DNA of 64,000 nt from Methylosarcina fibrata AML-C10 (GTDB taxonomy: Bacteria > Pseudomonadota > Gammaproteobacteria > Methylococcales > Methylomonadaceae), in NCBI RefSeq assembly GCF_000372865.1, contig NZ_KB889965.1, positions 4,547,786 to 4,611,785 on the forward strand, written 5' to 3'. The position numbers and the translations under genes were made by a program. The notes beneath the pieces are model-generated. The model had not been told where the DNA came from and made no database searches. It saw only the letters and a list, made by a program, of their open reading frames with translations. Of this stretch, positions 1-8,926 are shown piece by piece. The first letter of the stretch is position 1. Each line of letters opens with the position of its first letter.

Positions 1-249
1 GGCGAGCAAAGAGAAGCGCTCGACGTGGCCAAAGGCGGCGTTTTAGTGAAGAACGTAGCGAACGGCCCGGCTAAAAATGCAGGCATCCAGCCCGGTGACG
101 TGATCCTCAGGATTCAGGGCACGGTCATCCGTAACGTCTCGGATTTCAATAAATCCGTGAGCAATCTGCCCGTCGGCAAGTCCCTGGCGCTCCTGGTTCA
201 GCGCCGAGGAAATCCGATGTTCCTGGCGCTTAAAATCGATAAAAACTGA
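1..249 (+). CDS. HtrA/DegP-family serine protease, C-terminal PDZ domain (5' truncated by window)
   Basis: Open from the first base in frame 1, giving 82 codons with no credible start inside, so the gene begins upstream of the window. The visible part is one PDZ domain: a GGVLV strand followed by GIQPGDVILRIQG, the carboxylate-binding and core strand pattern of PDZ domains in periplasmic Do-type proteases, ending with a basic tail. The protease domain is not visible, so assignment to HtrA/DegP/MucD is by PDZ similarity only. A second, complete Do-type protease lies at 48210-49568, so this genome carries at least two if the assignment is right. It ends at a strong hairpin (275-307) and converges with the HIT gene. 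Confidence 0.75.
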   Translation, partial: GEQREALDVAKGGVLVKNVANGPAKNAGIQPGDVILRIQGTVIRNVSDFNKSVSNLPVGKSLALLVQRRGNPMFLALKIDKN

Positions 250-274
250 GCCGGATTGAGTTTTGAGCCCGGAA

Positions 275-307
275 CCGCCGATGGAAGCAGGAGCCTTCCA
301 TCGGCGG
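275..307. terminator. Strong hairpin between convergent genes
   Basis: A perfect 13-bp inverted repeat (275-287 with 295-307, starting CCGCCGATGG) encloses a 7-nt loop. It sits between two converging genes, the protease gene ending at 249 and the HIT gene ending at 321, and could end transcription in both directions. There is no clear T-tract, so intrinsic termination is inferred from position and stem strength. Confidence 0.6.
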
Positions 308-320
308 CTCGGAAGAATGA

Positions 321-767
321 TCAGGTTTCCCCCGTCGCAGTCCAGGGATGCAGCCGGCCTTTCAACTGGTTCTTGACGAGAATTTTTTTGTCGCTTATTT
401 GTTTTTCCGTGTAGGGAATCTTCTCCGTCTTTCCCCAAATCGCAGCGGGCCAGACTTTATCGGTCTTGTATCGGACGATGTGATGGACGTGGAGCTGAGG
501 CACCATGTTGCCGATGGCGCCGATATTCATCTTGTCCGCGAGAAACAGCTCCGACAAATTTTTTGCGAGAAAACTCGATTCTTCGATCAGCAGAATCTGA
601 TCCTCTTTGCTCAACTGATAAATTTCAGTCACGTCCGGCTTTTCCGGGACCAGGATAAACCAGGGATAAAGGCTGTCGTTCATCATCAGCAAGCGGCAGA
701 GCTCAAAACGGCCTAACGGGATGCAATCCTGTTCCAACTGTGGGTGTAGACGAAAAGATTTAGTCAT
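321..767 (-). CDS. HIT-family (histidine triad) protein
   Basis: The 148-residue protein contains the histidine triad QLHVHHIV at about residues 92-98 (H93, H95, H96), preceded by the usual HIT fold beginning FELCRLLMM and WFILVPEKP. HIT proteins hydrolyse or transfer nucleoside monophosphates from nucleotide conjugates. The start chosen is the ATG at 767, which overlaps the stop of the upstream M14 gene (ATGA), a sign of translational coupling; the frame runs open upstream but inside that gene. It is the last gene of a three-gene minus-strand unit with an M14 deacylase and a GCS2-type ligase. Substrate unknown. Confidence 0.85.
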   Translation of the reverse strand: MTKSFRLHPQLEQDCIPLGRFELCRLLMMNDSLYPWFILVPEKPDVTEIYQLSKEDQILLIEESSFLAKNLSELFLADKMNIGAIGNMVPQLHVHHIVRYKTDKVWPAAIWGKTEKIPYTEKQISDKKILVKNQLKGRLHPWTATGET

Positions 768-1828
768 GAGCATAGGGATCGCGCAAGGGAAGGGTTCTCG
801 GCAAGATGAATCCGTTCCATTAAATAGCACAGGCAGTCCTGCCTGATAATCCGCTCGTCCAGGGTCAGCATCGAAGGCATGAGAGGACGGATAATCTGCA
901 AGTCCCGATCACTCAGGCAAAAAAATGCCTCGGTCACGATATTGCCGGATTCATCCTGAACGATCAGCGGCATGTCTACGTCGGCTTTGGTCTTGCCCAG
1001 GATGGTGCCCGGCGTTACTTCGGTGAAATTCATGCGTTCGAGGTCCTCGGAAAGCAAAAGATCGGCATCCGTTTCGTGAAAGCTGAATTTGATTTTCTCG
1101 TCGACTTTGACCAGGGCGACGGTATGAAAAAGATCGACGTCTTGCGGATACACCCGATGTTCATGAAATTCATTCAACTTCAGGCTGCACTCCAGAAATT
1201 CCAGGGCGTGCTCGATGCCGTATTGTTGGCCCGGCCGCCCGCATTCCAGAGTAACCGCAGGGCAGATTTCCGCAAAAGCGGCGGATTGCACTCCTTTAGG
1301 CTGGGTAAAATAGACGATCAGGCGGCCGAACAGGGAAGCCAATTGTAAAAAACGGTTGTCGAGCCGGTTGATGCAGGCATAATGAGGGTTCATGCCGCTA
1401 TTGTTGTGTATGTCGATGCTGGCGAAAACCCGGCGCTGATGCATGATCGAGACCACGGCTTGCGCCATCTCGGTTTCCGCAGAGGCCGGCAAGACGGAGC
1501 CGGGCCATATGCGGTTGTAATCGGGCTGGTCGTCCAGCCGCCTCAAATTGTCACGGGCCGCCGCGATATTGCCCAGGAATATCGACAAGGAACGGGGCAG
1601 TTCTTTGTTTTGATATTTTTTCAAAAGCAACTGGACCGCCTTGAAACCGGTCGGTTCATTGCCGTGCAGCAAGACGGAAATGAACAGCGGTTCCGCCTGG
1701 CGTCCCGCCAAATGGATCAAGGTGGGGCCGGGCAAGATCGTATGCAAAGTTTCGGTGTCCGCTTCCAGCAGGCCTTCGGGAATGGCGTCGAATTGGGCAA
1801 GGTTCGGTTTATTCACTGAAATATCCAT
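764..1828 (-). CDS. M14-family succinylglutamate desuccinylase/aspartoacylase-like hydrolase
   Basis: 354 residues from the ATG at 1828. Zinc-site motifs of the AstE/AspA branch of M14 peptidases are visible: HGNE (H55, E58), DIHNN (H141) and LECG (E195, the likely general base). Relatives remove acyl groups from acylated amino acids or cleave C-terminal residues. The start overlaps the last 16 bases of the upstream ligase gene and its stop overlaps the HIT start, so the three are probably one transcript. It is not near arginine succinyltransferase genes, so a role in the AST pathway is unlikely. The association with an amide-forming GCS2 ligase suggests synthesis and hydrolysis of the same small-molecule or peptide bond (inference). 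Confidence 0.8.
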   Translation of the reverse strand: MDISVNKPNLAQFDAIPEGLLEADTETLHTILPGPTLIHLAGRQAEPLFISVLLHGNEPTGFKAVQLLLKKYQNKELPRSLSIFLGNIAAARDNLRRLDDQPDYNRIWPGSVLPASAETEMAQAVVSIMHQRRVFASIDIHNNSGMNPHYACINRLDNRFLQLASLFGRLIVYFTQPKGVQSAAFAEICPAVTLECGRPGQQYGIEHALEFLECSLKLNEFHEHRVYPQDVDLFHTVALVKVDEKIKFSFHETDADLLLSEDLERMNFTEVTPGTILGKTKADVDMPLIVQDESGNIVTEAFFCLSDRDLQIIRPLMPSMLTLDERIIRQDCLCYLMERIHLAENPSLARSLCS

Positions 1829-3246
1829 TCGCTGACAGGATGTCCGGCGTTTTGATTGACGAGGTATTGTTCGGTCATTCCGGTGAAGTCGCCATGACAC
1901 TCCTTGATGAAGCGGCGCTGCCAGTCGCAGCCGTTTTGTTTCGAGACAATCCGCCGACGGATGACGCCAAGGTAGTTGTCGATGTCCGAGGCGTCGACTC
2001 CGAACGACTGAAGTCCGGAAACGGCTCTTGAAAGGAGTTCCGCCTTGAACAGATGATCCAGTCGATGTCTGGAATGGTCGAACCAGAGAATCACGCCGTC
2101 GAGCCCGTGTCGGGCGGCCTGATAAAAATTGTCTTTGGCCTGGGCGAAAGTGAGCGGCAAACCTTTGTCGATGATTTCGTCGCACAGATTTTTGCTCAGA
2201 CCGTAATAAAAAGCGGCGTTGGCGATGGCGTCCACCACCGTAGGGCCGGCCGGAGGCGTTCGATGCTCGATTCGAATGTGGGGAGCGCCGTCTTCGTCAA
2301 AACCGACCAATGGCCGGTTCCAGCGCCAGATGGTGCCGTTGTGCAGCCGTAAATGGGCAAAGGCTTCGGTGTCGGTATTCTGGAGAACCGGCAACAAAAC
2401 CGGAAAATGCGCCAGGTTTTCCTGAAAACATTCGATGATGGAATGCCGGGCGAAGCCGGAACCGAAACTGACCCTCCGAAGCGGGCCTGAGGCTGCGCCT
2501 TCAAATCCTCCGGATTCGACGGCCTGCTCGAACAGAGGAATCCGAGTTTCGTGCCAAAGTTCCTTGCCGAACAGGAAGGGCGAATTGGCGCACAGAGCCA
2601 CCATCGCGGCAGAGGCTATGATGGAGGCATTGTAGTAATGATGGGCTATCTCGGCCGGAAGTTGAATGTGGGTCTGAAACGACGTCGTCGCCGATTCCAG
2701 CATGACGTCGTGGTGGTCGAATCTCAAATGTTCGGCGCCGCCGATATCGATATGAACCGGCTTGCCGCGCGCCAGCAGAATTTGTTCGTTCAAGGCACGG
2801 TATCGGTGCATGTCGGACATATTGCTCAGGGTTAAATCGGCCTGTTCCAGAGTGGGCAGAATGCCGATCATGACGATATGATGGTCCATGCTTTCCGCAT
2901 GCCGGTGGGCTCGTTGCCAGGTGGCCTGCAACTGCCGATGCAATCGGGCAAAGACGTCGCCCGTTAACGATACCGGGGCGCTGTTGAGTTCGATGTTGAA
3001 TTTGGCCAGCTCGGGCGAAGCTAGGGGATCTTTCAACGTCTCAAGATAGCGTTGGTTGATCGGGGAAGGCCGCAGGTCCCGATCCACCAGCCAGGCTTCG
3101 ATTTCAAAACCGGCTACGGGACTGCGCGAAGAGCAGGCTTTTTGGTCGATCAGGCGGTTTAACAGCGACGTTTCCTGTTCCAGTCGGCGACGAAAAGATT
3201 GAAAATCGCCTTCTTCAAATTGAGTTAACGAAATTTCCTGGCCCAT
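1813..3246 (-). CDS. GCS2-type carboxylate-amine ligase (glutamate-cysteine ligase-like)
   Basis: 477 residues. The N-terminal FEIEAWLVD strand is the ATP/metal-binding acidic motif of the glutamine-synthetase-like GCS2 fold. Further GCS2 features are ANSPFLFGKELWHETR in the middle and IRIEHRTPPAGPT near residue 330. The family forms amide bonds between a carboxylate (often the gamma-carboxyl of glutamate) and an amine such as cysteine. Glutathione synthase (gshB) is present at 52034, so gamma-glutamylcysteine formation is possible. However, the operon partners (M14 deacylase, HIT protein) are not glutathione genes, so another product is equally likely. It is the first gene of the three-gene unit. 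No strong ribosome-binding site precedes the ATG. Confidence 0.8.
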   Translation of the reverse strand: MGQEISLTQFEEGDFQSFRRRLEQETSLLNRLIDQKACSSRSPVAGFEIEAWLVDRDLRPSPINQRYLETLKDPLASPELAKFNIELNSAPVSLTGDVFARLHRQLQATWQRAHRHAESMDHHIVMIGILPTLEQADLTLSNMSDMHRYRALNEQILLARGKPVHIDIGGAEHLRFDHHDVMLESATTSFQTHIQLPAEIAHHYYNASIIASAAMVALCANSPFLFGKELWHETRIPLFEQAVESGGFEGAASGPLRRVSFGSGFARHSIIECFQENLAHFPVLLPVLQNTDTEAFAHLRLHNGTIWRWNRPLVGFDEDGAPHIRIEHRTPPAGPTVVDAIANAAFYYGLSKNLCDEIIDKGLPLTFAQAKDNFYQAARHGLDGVILWFDHSRHRLDHLFKAELLSRAVSGLQSFGVDASDIDNYLGVIRRRIVSKQNGCDWQRRFIKECHGDFTGMTEQYLVNQNAGHPVSEWIFQ

Positions 3247-3415
3247 CTTCGCACGTGAATCTATTCCGGTAATTCATCATACGGCGTTTATGGAGATAGC
3301 GTCAATAAGGAGATCGCGCGATGCCTCAAGCTTGACGATTTGCCATATAAGGAGGGGGCGGGATGCGGCTGCCGGGTATCGGATTCATGCGCACGGGAAA
3401 AGCGCGCTTCTTCCG

Positions 3416-4060
3416 TTAGTCCCTCAGACCGCGTCCATCCAGCGGTTGGGAATCCAGTTGTTTCCAGCGGTTCACTATCCGGCAGAACAGTTCGGCCGTG
3501 ACTTCCGCGTCGTAGAGCGCCGAGTGGGCTTTTTCATTGTCCCATTCCAGCCCGGCCGCCTTGGCGATTTTCGCGAGCACGGTTTCCTGGTAGACCAGTC
3601 CTCCCAGCGTGGCCGTATCGAAAGTGCTGAACGGATGAAACGGGCTGCGTTTGTTTTGTGTCCTATGGATCGCGGCGTTCAGAAAATTGATGTCGAAAGC
3701 CGGGTTATGGCCCACCAGAATGGCCCGCGTGCACTGATTCCGTTTCATGGCGTGCCGGATCGGCCGGAAGATCGTATGCAGGGCTTCGTCCTCTTCGACC
3801 GCCATACGGAAAGGATGATAGGGGTCGATGCCGTTGAATTTGAGCGCCGATTCGTCCAGTTCCGCATTTTTAAAGGGAATGATATGAGTCGAATAGCGCT
3901 CGGTGATTTGCAGGTCCCGGTTGCCGTTGAATTCGACGATGATCGCGGCAATTTCCAGTAAAGCGTTTTTTTTGGGATTAAAGCCGGAGGTTTCGATGTC
4001 TATAATAACGGGTAAATAGCCTCTGAATCGTTTTTCCAAAGGAATAAAGGATGTGTCCAT
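3416..4060 (-). CDS. rnt: Ribonuclease T (DEDDh 3'-5' exoribonuclease)
   Basis: 214 residues, close to the usual length of about 215. The DEDDh catalytic set is visible: D21 and E23 in DIETSGF, D123 in HNPAFDINF, and H179/D184 in HSALYDAE. The RFRGYLPVIIDIE start and the NPFHPF-like SPFHPFSTFDTATL segment match RNase T closely. The enzyme trims the CCA end of tRNA and matures the 3' ends of 5S and 23S rRNA. It is divergent from mlaA. Confidence 0.95.
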   Translation of the reverse strand: MDTSFIPLEKRFRGYLPVIIDIETSGFNPKKNALLEIAAIIVEFNGNRDLQITERYSTHIIPFKNAELDESALKFNGIDPYHPFRMAVEEDEALHTIFRPIRHAMKRNQCTRAILVGHNPAFDINFLNAAIHRTQNKRSPFHPFSTFDTATLGGLVYQETVLAKIAKAAGLEWDNEKAHSALYDAEVTAELFCRIVNRWKQLDSQPLDGRGLRD

Positions 4061-4196
4061 TTAGAAAGAAGGAAAAAAAGAGATAAAGCGATTCGATCGG
4101 TGTAATTACGCAGGTGCTCGATGGCGTAATTCATTTATGATATGGTACGCGCATTCAAGCTGGAATAACCCTTTAGCGAAAATTAGAGTCGATACA

Positions 4197-4976
4197 ATGC
4201 AAAATAATAAATTAATCACGCGAATTGCCGGGTTTCTGGGAATGATTCTTTTAGTGAGCTGTGCAACCTCGAATAAGGATCGTCAGGATCCCTGGGAAGG
4301 TTGGAATCGAGGCGCGCAGACTTTTAACGATAATCTGGACGATTATATAATGAAACCCGTAGCCGAGGGTTATCAATTTGTAATGCCTTCGTTCGCCGAT
4401 CGCGGGGTGAGCAATTTTTTCAGCAACATTAACGATATCGGCGTCATCCTCAACGATTTGCTGCAATTGAAGTTCGCCCAGGGCGGCAAGGATGGCGCGC
4501 GCTTTCTCGTCAACACCGTTGCCGGTATCGCCGGCTTCATCGACGTAGCGGACATGATCGATTTGCCCAAACACAATGAAGATTTCGATCAGACTTTGGG
4601 CGTCTGGGGCGTGCCGACCGGACCTTATCTGGTCCTGCCGTTTTTCGGGCCCAGCACTCCTAGGGGCGTCGGCGGCATGATCGGCGATTCCGCGATGAAT
4701 CCGATCACTTATGTCGGTTTTTTCAGCAGCGGCGCCGCTTCCACGGGTTTGTTCGGAGTCAATACGGTCGACTTGAGAGCGGATAATTTAACTACCGAAA
4801 AAATCGCTACGGAAGCGGCTCTGGATCGTTACGAGTTTTTTAAAAATGCGTACTTGCAACAGCGCGAATATCTGGTCCATGACGGCAATATTCCTTTCGA
4901 TGAGGAATATGAAGAGTTTCATTTCGAGGACGATTCCAGTGAAAAGGGGAAAATGGGGCCGGTCAGACCTTATTGA
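4197..4976 (+). CDS. mlaA: MlaA/VacJ-family outer-membrane lipoprotein
   Basis: 259 residues from the ATG at 4197. A lipoprotein signal ending LLVSC gives a lipidated cysteine near residue 22, followed by DPWEGWNRG, the signature start of mature MlaA. The family segments VANGLDDVLQ-like (INDIGVILNDLLQ), RFLVNTVAG and LGVWGVPTGPYLVLPFFGPS are all present. MlaA extracts misplaced phospholipid from the outer leaflet of the outer membrane and passes it to MlaC. The frame is open 20 codons upstream, but the lipobox spacing fits the chosen start. The Mla ABC genes are not in the window. It converges with the piuC-like gene, 26 bases away. Confidence 0.92.
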   Translation: MQNNKLITRIAGFLGMILLVSCATSNKDRQDPWEGWNRGAQTFNDNLDDYIMKPVAEGYQFVMPSFADRGVSNFFSNINDIGVILNDLLQLKFAQGGKDGARFLVNTVAGIAGFIDVADMIDLPKHNEDFDQTLGVWGVPTGPYLVLPFFGPSTPRGVGGMIGDSAMNPITYVGFFSSGAASTGLFGVNTVDLRADNLTTEKIATEAALDRYEFFKNAYLQQREYLVHDGNIPFDEEYEEFHFEDDSSEKGKMGPVRPY

Positions 4977-5002
4977 TCCGATGACTTCTGCTTGAGACCC
5001 CG

Positions 5003-5689
5003 TCACTGCACATCCGCCCACATTCGCAGAAGATTATGGTAGCACCCGGTGAGACTGATGGCCGGAGGAGAATCCCCCTGCGTTTCTCGCAGTTGCAGAA
5101 TCGCCATGTCCATTTCGAACAACAGCCGGCGCCGTTCGGTTTCCCGTACCATGCTTTCGATCCAGAAAAACGATGCCAGCCTTGCGCCGCGCGTGACCGG
5201 TTCCACCCGGTGCAGGCTGGAGCCCGGATACAGAACCATGTCGCCGGCCGGCAGTTTCACCGCGTGTTCGCCGTAGGTATCCTCGATCACCAGTTCGCCG
5301 CCGTCGTAGTCGTCGGGATTGCTTAAAAACAGCGTTGCCGACAGATCGGTCCGGATCCGTGCCCCCGTGGCGGCACAGGTGCGCACCGCGTTGTCGATGT
5401 GATTGCCGAAGGCGTTGTAGACACCTTCGTAGCGATTGAACAGCGGCGGAAAAATGCGTTTGGGCAAGGCCGCCGAAAAGAACAGTGCGTTCCGGTTCAG
5501 CGCATCGAGCACGATCTGACGGATGGCCAGGCTGGCCTCGCACAGCTCCGGCAATTGCAGGTTCTGTTTGACCCTGGCCGACTGCGTGCCGGCAGTGATC
5601 CGGCCGTCCGCCCAGTCCGCGCCGGTCAGGACGGCCCGGCACCGATCCAGGGCCTCCGGGGATAAAACTTCGGGAATCTGGATCAGCAC
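5003..5689 (-). CDS. piuC: PKHD-type Fe(II)/2-oxoglutarate hydroxylase, PiuC-like
   Basis: 228 residues from a GTG at 5689 preceded by GGGAGG, matching the usual PiuC length of about 226. The Fe(II) triad is H97-x-D99 in NHIDN and H160 in SLHRVEPV, with R170 for 2-oxoglutarate. [15 protein letters not shown] is characteristic of the family. PiuC proteins accompany TonB-dependent siderophore receptors and are thought to act in iron acquisition, although their substrate is not established. Here it follows the PepSY gene by two bases and the receptor lies upstream, reproducing the piuA-piuB-piuC arrangement. Confidence 0.9.
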   Translation of the reverse strand: MLIQIPEVLSPEALDRCRAVLTGADWADGRITAGTQSARVKQNLQLPELCEASLAIRQIVLDALNRNALFFSAALPKRIFPPLFNRYEGVYNAFGNHIDNAVRTCAATGARIRTDLSATLFLSNPDDYDGGELVIEDTYGEHAVKLPAGDMVLYPGSSLHRVEPVTRGARLASFFWIESMVRETERRRLLFEMDMAILQLRETQGDSPPAISLTGCYHNLLRMWADVQ

Positions 5690-5691
5690 GT

Positions 5692-6390
5692 TCAGCCTCC
5701 CGCCGCTTGCCAGGTAAAAGCGGCAGCCAAAGCGAGCGAACCGAATCCCAGACCGGCCGCGACAAGGCGTCCGCCGTGCAGGCGCGTCCACAGCAAAATG
5801 CCGGTCAGGCTCAATACGATCAGTCCGCCCGCCAGCGTATCGGCCAGCAGCACCCAGCCGATGCCCATGCCGACGCCTTTATGAAGATTGGTCAACAGCG
5901 AAAACAGATTGCCGCTGCCGCGTTTGACGGTCACGAAACGATTGCCCGGCCAGTATTCGGCCTGCACCGATTCGCGGGGGGTGCGCAGCGTGATTTGCCA
6001 GCGCGGCGGCTGCTCGATGCCGACACCGTTCCAGACCAATGTTTTTTTAGGCTCGCGCAGAATTCTGGCGGTGCCGGCGTCCAGATTGAATTTCTGCCCC
6101 AGCCAGAAGGCCAGCGCTTGCGGGTCGCCGGGCAGAGGCTCCGGTAGCGTCAATTGCGCTTCGGTTTTTTCAACCCTGGCGGCCGGGATTTTCATTAATT
6201 CATGGTGATTCAGCAGGACGCCGGAAAAGCCGAACAAGAATCCCAAAGACGCTCCCCAGAGTCCGATCCAGCCATGAGTGCGGCGCAGCCATTTCAGAAA
6301 AGGGCCGCGCGCCCAGCGTTTCGGCAGGAACAGATAGCCGCCGCCGGTTTTCCGGCGGGGTTCGAAGACAGGATCGGAGGAGGTGCGCAT
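5692..6390 (-). CDS. PepSY-associated transmembrane protein (siderophore-uptake associated)
   Basis: 232 residues with about three membrane segments: near residues 42-62 (following [10 protein letters not shown]), 178-200 ([18 protein letters not shown]) and the C-terminus. The histidine-bearing segment GVLLNHHE and the later NLHKGVG are typical of PepSY_TM proteins, in which histidines may bind haem for transmembrane electron transfer and reduction of ferric-siderophore. The stop is two bases before the piuC GTG, so the two are translationally close. It lies 57 bases downstream of the receptor gene in the same orientation. A ferric-reductase role is inferred from family and context. Confidence 0.8.
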   Translation of the reverse strand: MRTSSDPVFEPRRKTGGGYLFLPKRWARGPFLKWLRRTHGWIGLWGASLGFLFGFSGVLLNHHELMKIPAARVEKTEAQLTLPEPLPGDPQALAFWLGQKFNLDAGTARILREPKKTLVWNGVGIEQPPRWQITLRTPRESVQAEYWPGNRFVTVKRGSGNLFSLLTNLHKGVGMGIGWVLLADTLAGGLIVLSLTGILLWTRLHGGRLVAAGLGFGSLALAAAFTWQAAGG

Positions 6391-6447
6391 GAAGTTCGGT
6401 ATTTGAAATGGATTGAAGAATAAGGCGATTTGCTGATCAAGCCTTCG

Positions 6448-8622
6448 TTAAAATTTCAATCTGACCGACAATTGACCGGATACCGGCACCCCCGGCAATG
6501 CCGAGCGGGTCTGCCCGGACTCGTAATACACCGTGTCGGTCAGGTTGAACACGTTCAACTGCACGTCGTAATGTTTCTGATGGTACGCCACTACCGCATC
6601 GAGCCGCGCGTAGCCGGGCAGGGTCACTTCGTTGACCGTGTCGGTATGGCGTTCGCTGCTGTAGAACACCCCGCCGCCGATCTCCCAGTCGTCGGTCAGA
6701 TGGTAGCTGAGCCAGGTGACGCCGCTGTGCCGGGGCACGTTGACCGGAATCATGCCCTGCAGGGATTTGGTCTGGCCGCTGACCGTGCCGACCGCGGTCG
6801 AGTTGGACTTGGTGACTTCGGCGTCCAGATAGGCGTAAGTCATCGACAGATCCAGGCGCGGCAGGATTTCTCCGGACAGGCCCAGCTCGAAGCCGTCGGT
6901 GCGCTGTTCGCCGGACAGCACCGTCAGGTCGGGATTCGTCGCCGACGCGGTGCGGGCGTTGGTTTTCTCCAGACGGAACAACGCGGCGGTCGCCGCCAGC
7001 CGGCCGCCGAACAGATTGTATTTCGCGCCGATCTCGAAGTTGCGGTTCTTTTCCGGCGGCAATGTGTTGGTCGCCTCGCTCAGGCTGTAGGCCTCGGCCG
7101 AGGGGTTGAACGAGGTGCCGTAGCTGAAATAGTACGACTGGGCCTTGGTCGGCTGCCAGACGATGCCGGCGCGCGGATTCCATTGGCGATCGATCCGGGC
7201 GAAATCGTTGGCATTGTTCAGGCGGTCGTTCTGTGCCGCCGAAAACACGTCATAGCGCACCCCGGCCAGCAGTTTCCACTCGGGCGAGAGCTCGAACTGA
7301 TCCATCAGATAGCCGGCATAGGTGCGGGTTTCGGTGTAACGGTCGGTCGCCAGCGTACCGCTGAAATCGGTGGCGAGGCCCGCCCCGACCGACGGCGTCA
7401 GCACCGGATTGAAAATCGAGATCGAGGGCACGCCGGTCGAGTTCTTCGATTTGAAATCGTAATTTTCCCAGCCGAATTCGGCGCCGAACATCAGAGTATT
7501 GCCGAAACCGAACAGCGGTCTTTTCAATACGAAATCGGTCTGGTTATACAGGTTTTCCTGCCGGTTGCCGCGCAGCGCCTGCGTTCTCGCGACCGTCGAA
7601 GTGAGCCCCGTGTCGGTGACCGAGCCGAACAGATGAGTCAGGTATTTCCGGTCGTATTCGCCGTAGCGTACCGTATTCTTGACTGAAAACTCGTCGTTGA
7701 AACGATGCGACAGGGCGACCGTGCCGACGTTCACGTCGGTATCCAGCATCCGGTTGTCGGGAAAACCGTAATAGATATTGATCGGCACTCCGGCCGGCTT
7801 GCCCTGGTACATCGGCACGCCGTAATCGAACACGCCGTCTTCTTCCTGATGCAGGAGATTCATCGACAACTCGGTGTCCGGCGTAATCTTCAATAGAAAC
7901 GACGGGGCAATGCCCCAGCGGTTGTTAAAATTGTAGTCGCGGAACGAATCGCTGTCCTGCCACATCAGATTCAGCCGCGCCGACAACTTGTCGTAAGCCG
8001 TTTCCGCATCGATTGCCGAGCGTTTGAAATCGTAGGTCCCGTAAGTGAAATCGCCGATCACCTGGTTTTTGCCGGTCGGCTTCTTGAAAATCTGATTGAT
8101 CACGCCGCCGGTCGTGCCCCGTCCGAACAGGATCGACGAAGCGCCTTTCAGTACTTCGGCGCGTTCCAGAAAAAACGTATCCCGGCTGTATTGGCCGTTT
8201 TCCTTGACGCCGTCCAGATACTGATCGGAATTGGCCGAAAAACCACGCAGAGTGATCGAGTCGCCGGTGCGTCCGCCTTCGCCGGCGGCAATCGTCAGAC
8301 CCGAGACGTTTTTCAACGCATCGCGCAGATTGAATGCGTTTTGCGACTGGATCAGTTCTTTCTTGACCACGCTGACCGATTGCGGAATGTCGCGAATCGG
8401 CATCGCGATCTTGCTGCCGGTCGAGGCCGTATCGGCCTTGAATCCGTCGTTTTTTTTATCGCGTGCGGCCTTCACCTTGACGTCTTTCAACACGATTTCT
8501 TCGTTTGCCTCGGCTGCCGGAGGCGTTTCGGCAGCAAGCGCCATTCCGCTCAAGGCCGCCCCCAACGGCAAAAGCGTGCCCAACCGCCATTTACCGGCGC
8601 GTTTTGTAAAAATTTCGGACAT
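6448..8622 (-). CDS. TonB-dependent siderophore receptor (PiuA/Fiu-like)
   Basis: 724 residues with an N-terminal signal peptide ending near ALAAE. A plug domain spans about residues 65-170 (RDIPQSVSVV, LRGFSANSDQYLDGVKE, EVLKGASSILFGRG) and a beta-barrel ends in the outer-membrane signature phenylalanine (SVRLKF). These are the features of ferric-siderophore receptors. No N-terminal signalling domain is present, so it should not control its own sigma factor. It heads the receptor-PepSY-PiuC unit and has a Fur-box-like sequence about 105 bases upstream. A tonB-exbB-exbD operon at 15.9-17.8 kb could energise it. The actual ligand cannot be read from the sequence. Confidence 0.93.
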   Translation of the reverse strand: MSEIFTKRAGKWRLGTLLPLGAALSGMALAAETPPAAEANEEIVLKDVKVKAARDKKNDGFKADTASTGSKIAMPIRDIPQSVSVVKKELIQSQNAFNLRDALKNVSGLTIAAGEGGRTGDSITLRGFSANSDQYLDGVKENGQYSRDTFFLERAEVLKGASSILFGRGTTGGVINQIFKKPTGKNQVIGDFTYGTYDFKRSAIDAETAYDKLSARLNLMWQDSDSFRDYNFNNRWGIAPSFLLKITPDTELSMNLLHQEEDGVFDYGVPMYQGKPAGVPINIYYGFPDNRMLDTDVNVGTVALSHRFNDEFSVKNTVRYGEYDRKYLTHLFGSVTDTGLTSTVARTQALRGNRQENLYNQTDFVLKRPLFGFGNTLMFGAEFGWENYDFKSKNSTGVPSISIFNPVLTPSVGAGLATDFSGTLATDRYTETRTYAGYLMDQFELSPEWKLLAGVRYDVFSAAQNDRLNNANDFARIDRQWNPRAGIVWQPTKAQSYYFSYGTSFNPSAEAYSLSEATNTLPPEKNRNFEIGAKYNLFGGRLAATAALFRLEKTNARTASATNPDLTVLSGEQRTDGFELGLSGEILPRLDLSMTYAYLDAEVTKSNSTAVGTVSGQTKSLQGMIPVNVPRHSGVTWLSYHLTDDWEIGGGVFYSSERHTDTVNEVTLPGYARLDAVVAYHQKHYDVQLNVFNLTDTVYYESGQTRSALPGVPVSGQLSVRLKF

Positions 8623-8727
8623 AGGTTCCTCTTGTTCAATGCAGTAAAAACTTCATGGCTGCCTGGCGAGGAACGCTGGGTGGCTTGATCGGGAAGGTTA
8701 GAAATAGGTTGAATCAATATGGGTGCA

Positions 8728-8750
8728 AATAATAATAATTCTCATTATAA
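8728..8750. promoter_or_regulatory. Probable Fur box between the receptor gene and bfr
   Basis: The sequence AATAATAATTCTCATTAT resembles the Fur consensus GATAATGATAATCATTATC, with several mismatches, in the 304-bp gap between divergent receptor and bacterioferritin genes. It lies nearer the receptor, so iron repression of the receptor operon is the simplest reading. Confidence 0.65.
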
Positions 8751-8926
8751 ATAAAAGCTGAATGCTGTCAAGCTTCTCATCACTATGAAGTCCGGTACGG
8801 AATTTGCCGTAGGCGGGGGATATCCATATAATTCGCAAAACAGCAATCGAGTGGAAAAGTCTGTCGGATGCGCTGGCCTGCGCCGGGGAATTTATCCTCT
8901 ATCTTAAGCCCTTGGGAGAAATCATA

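Noticed and set aside
6430-7686. 418-codon plus-strand frame
   Set aside because: Antisense to the TonB-dependent receptor and without any recognisable domain or ribosome-binding site.
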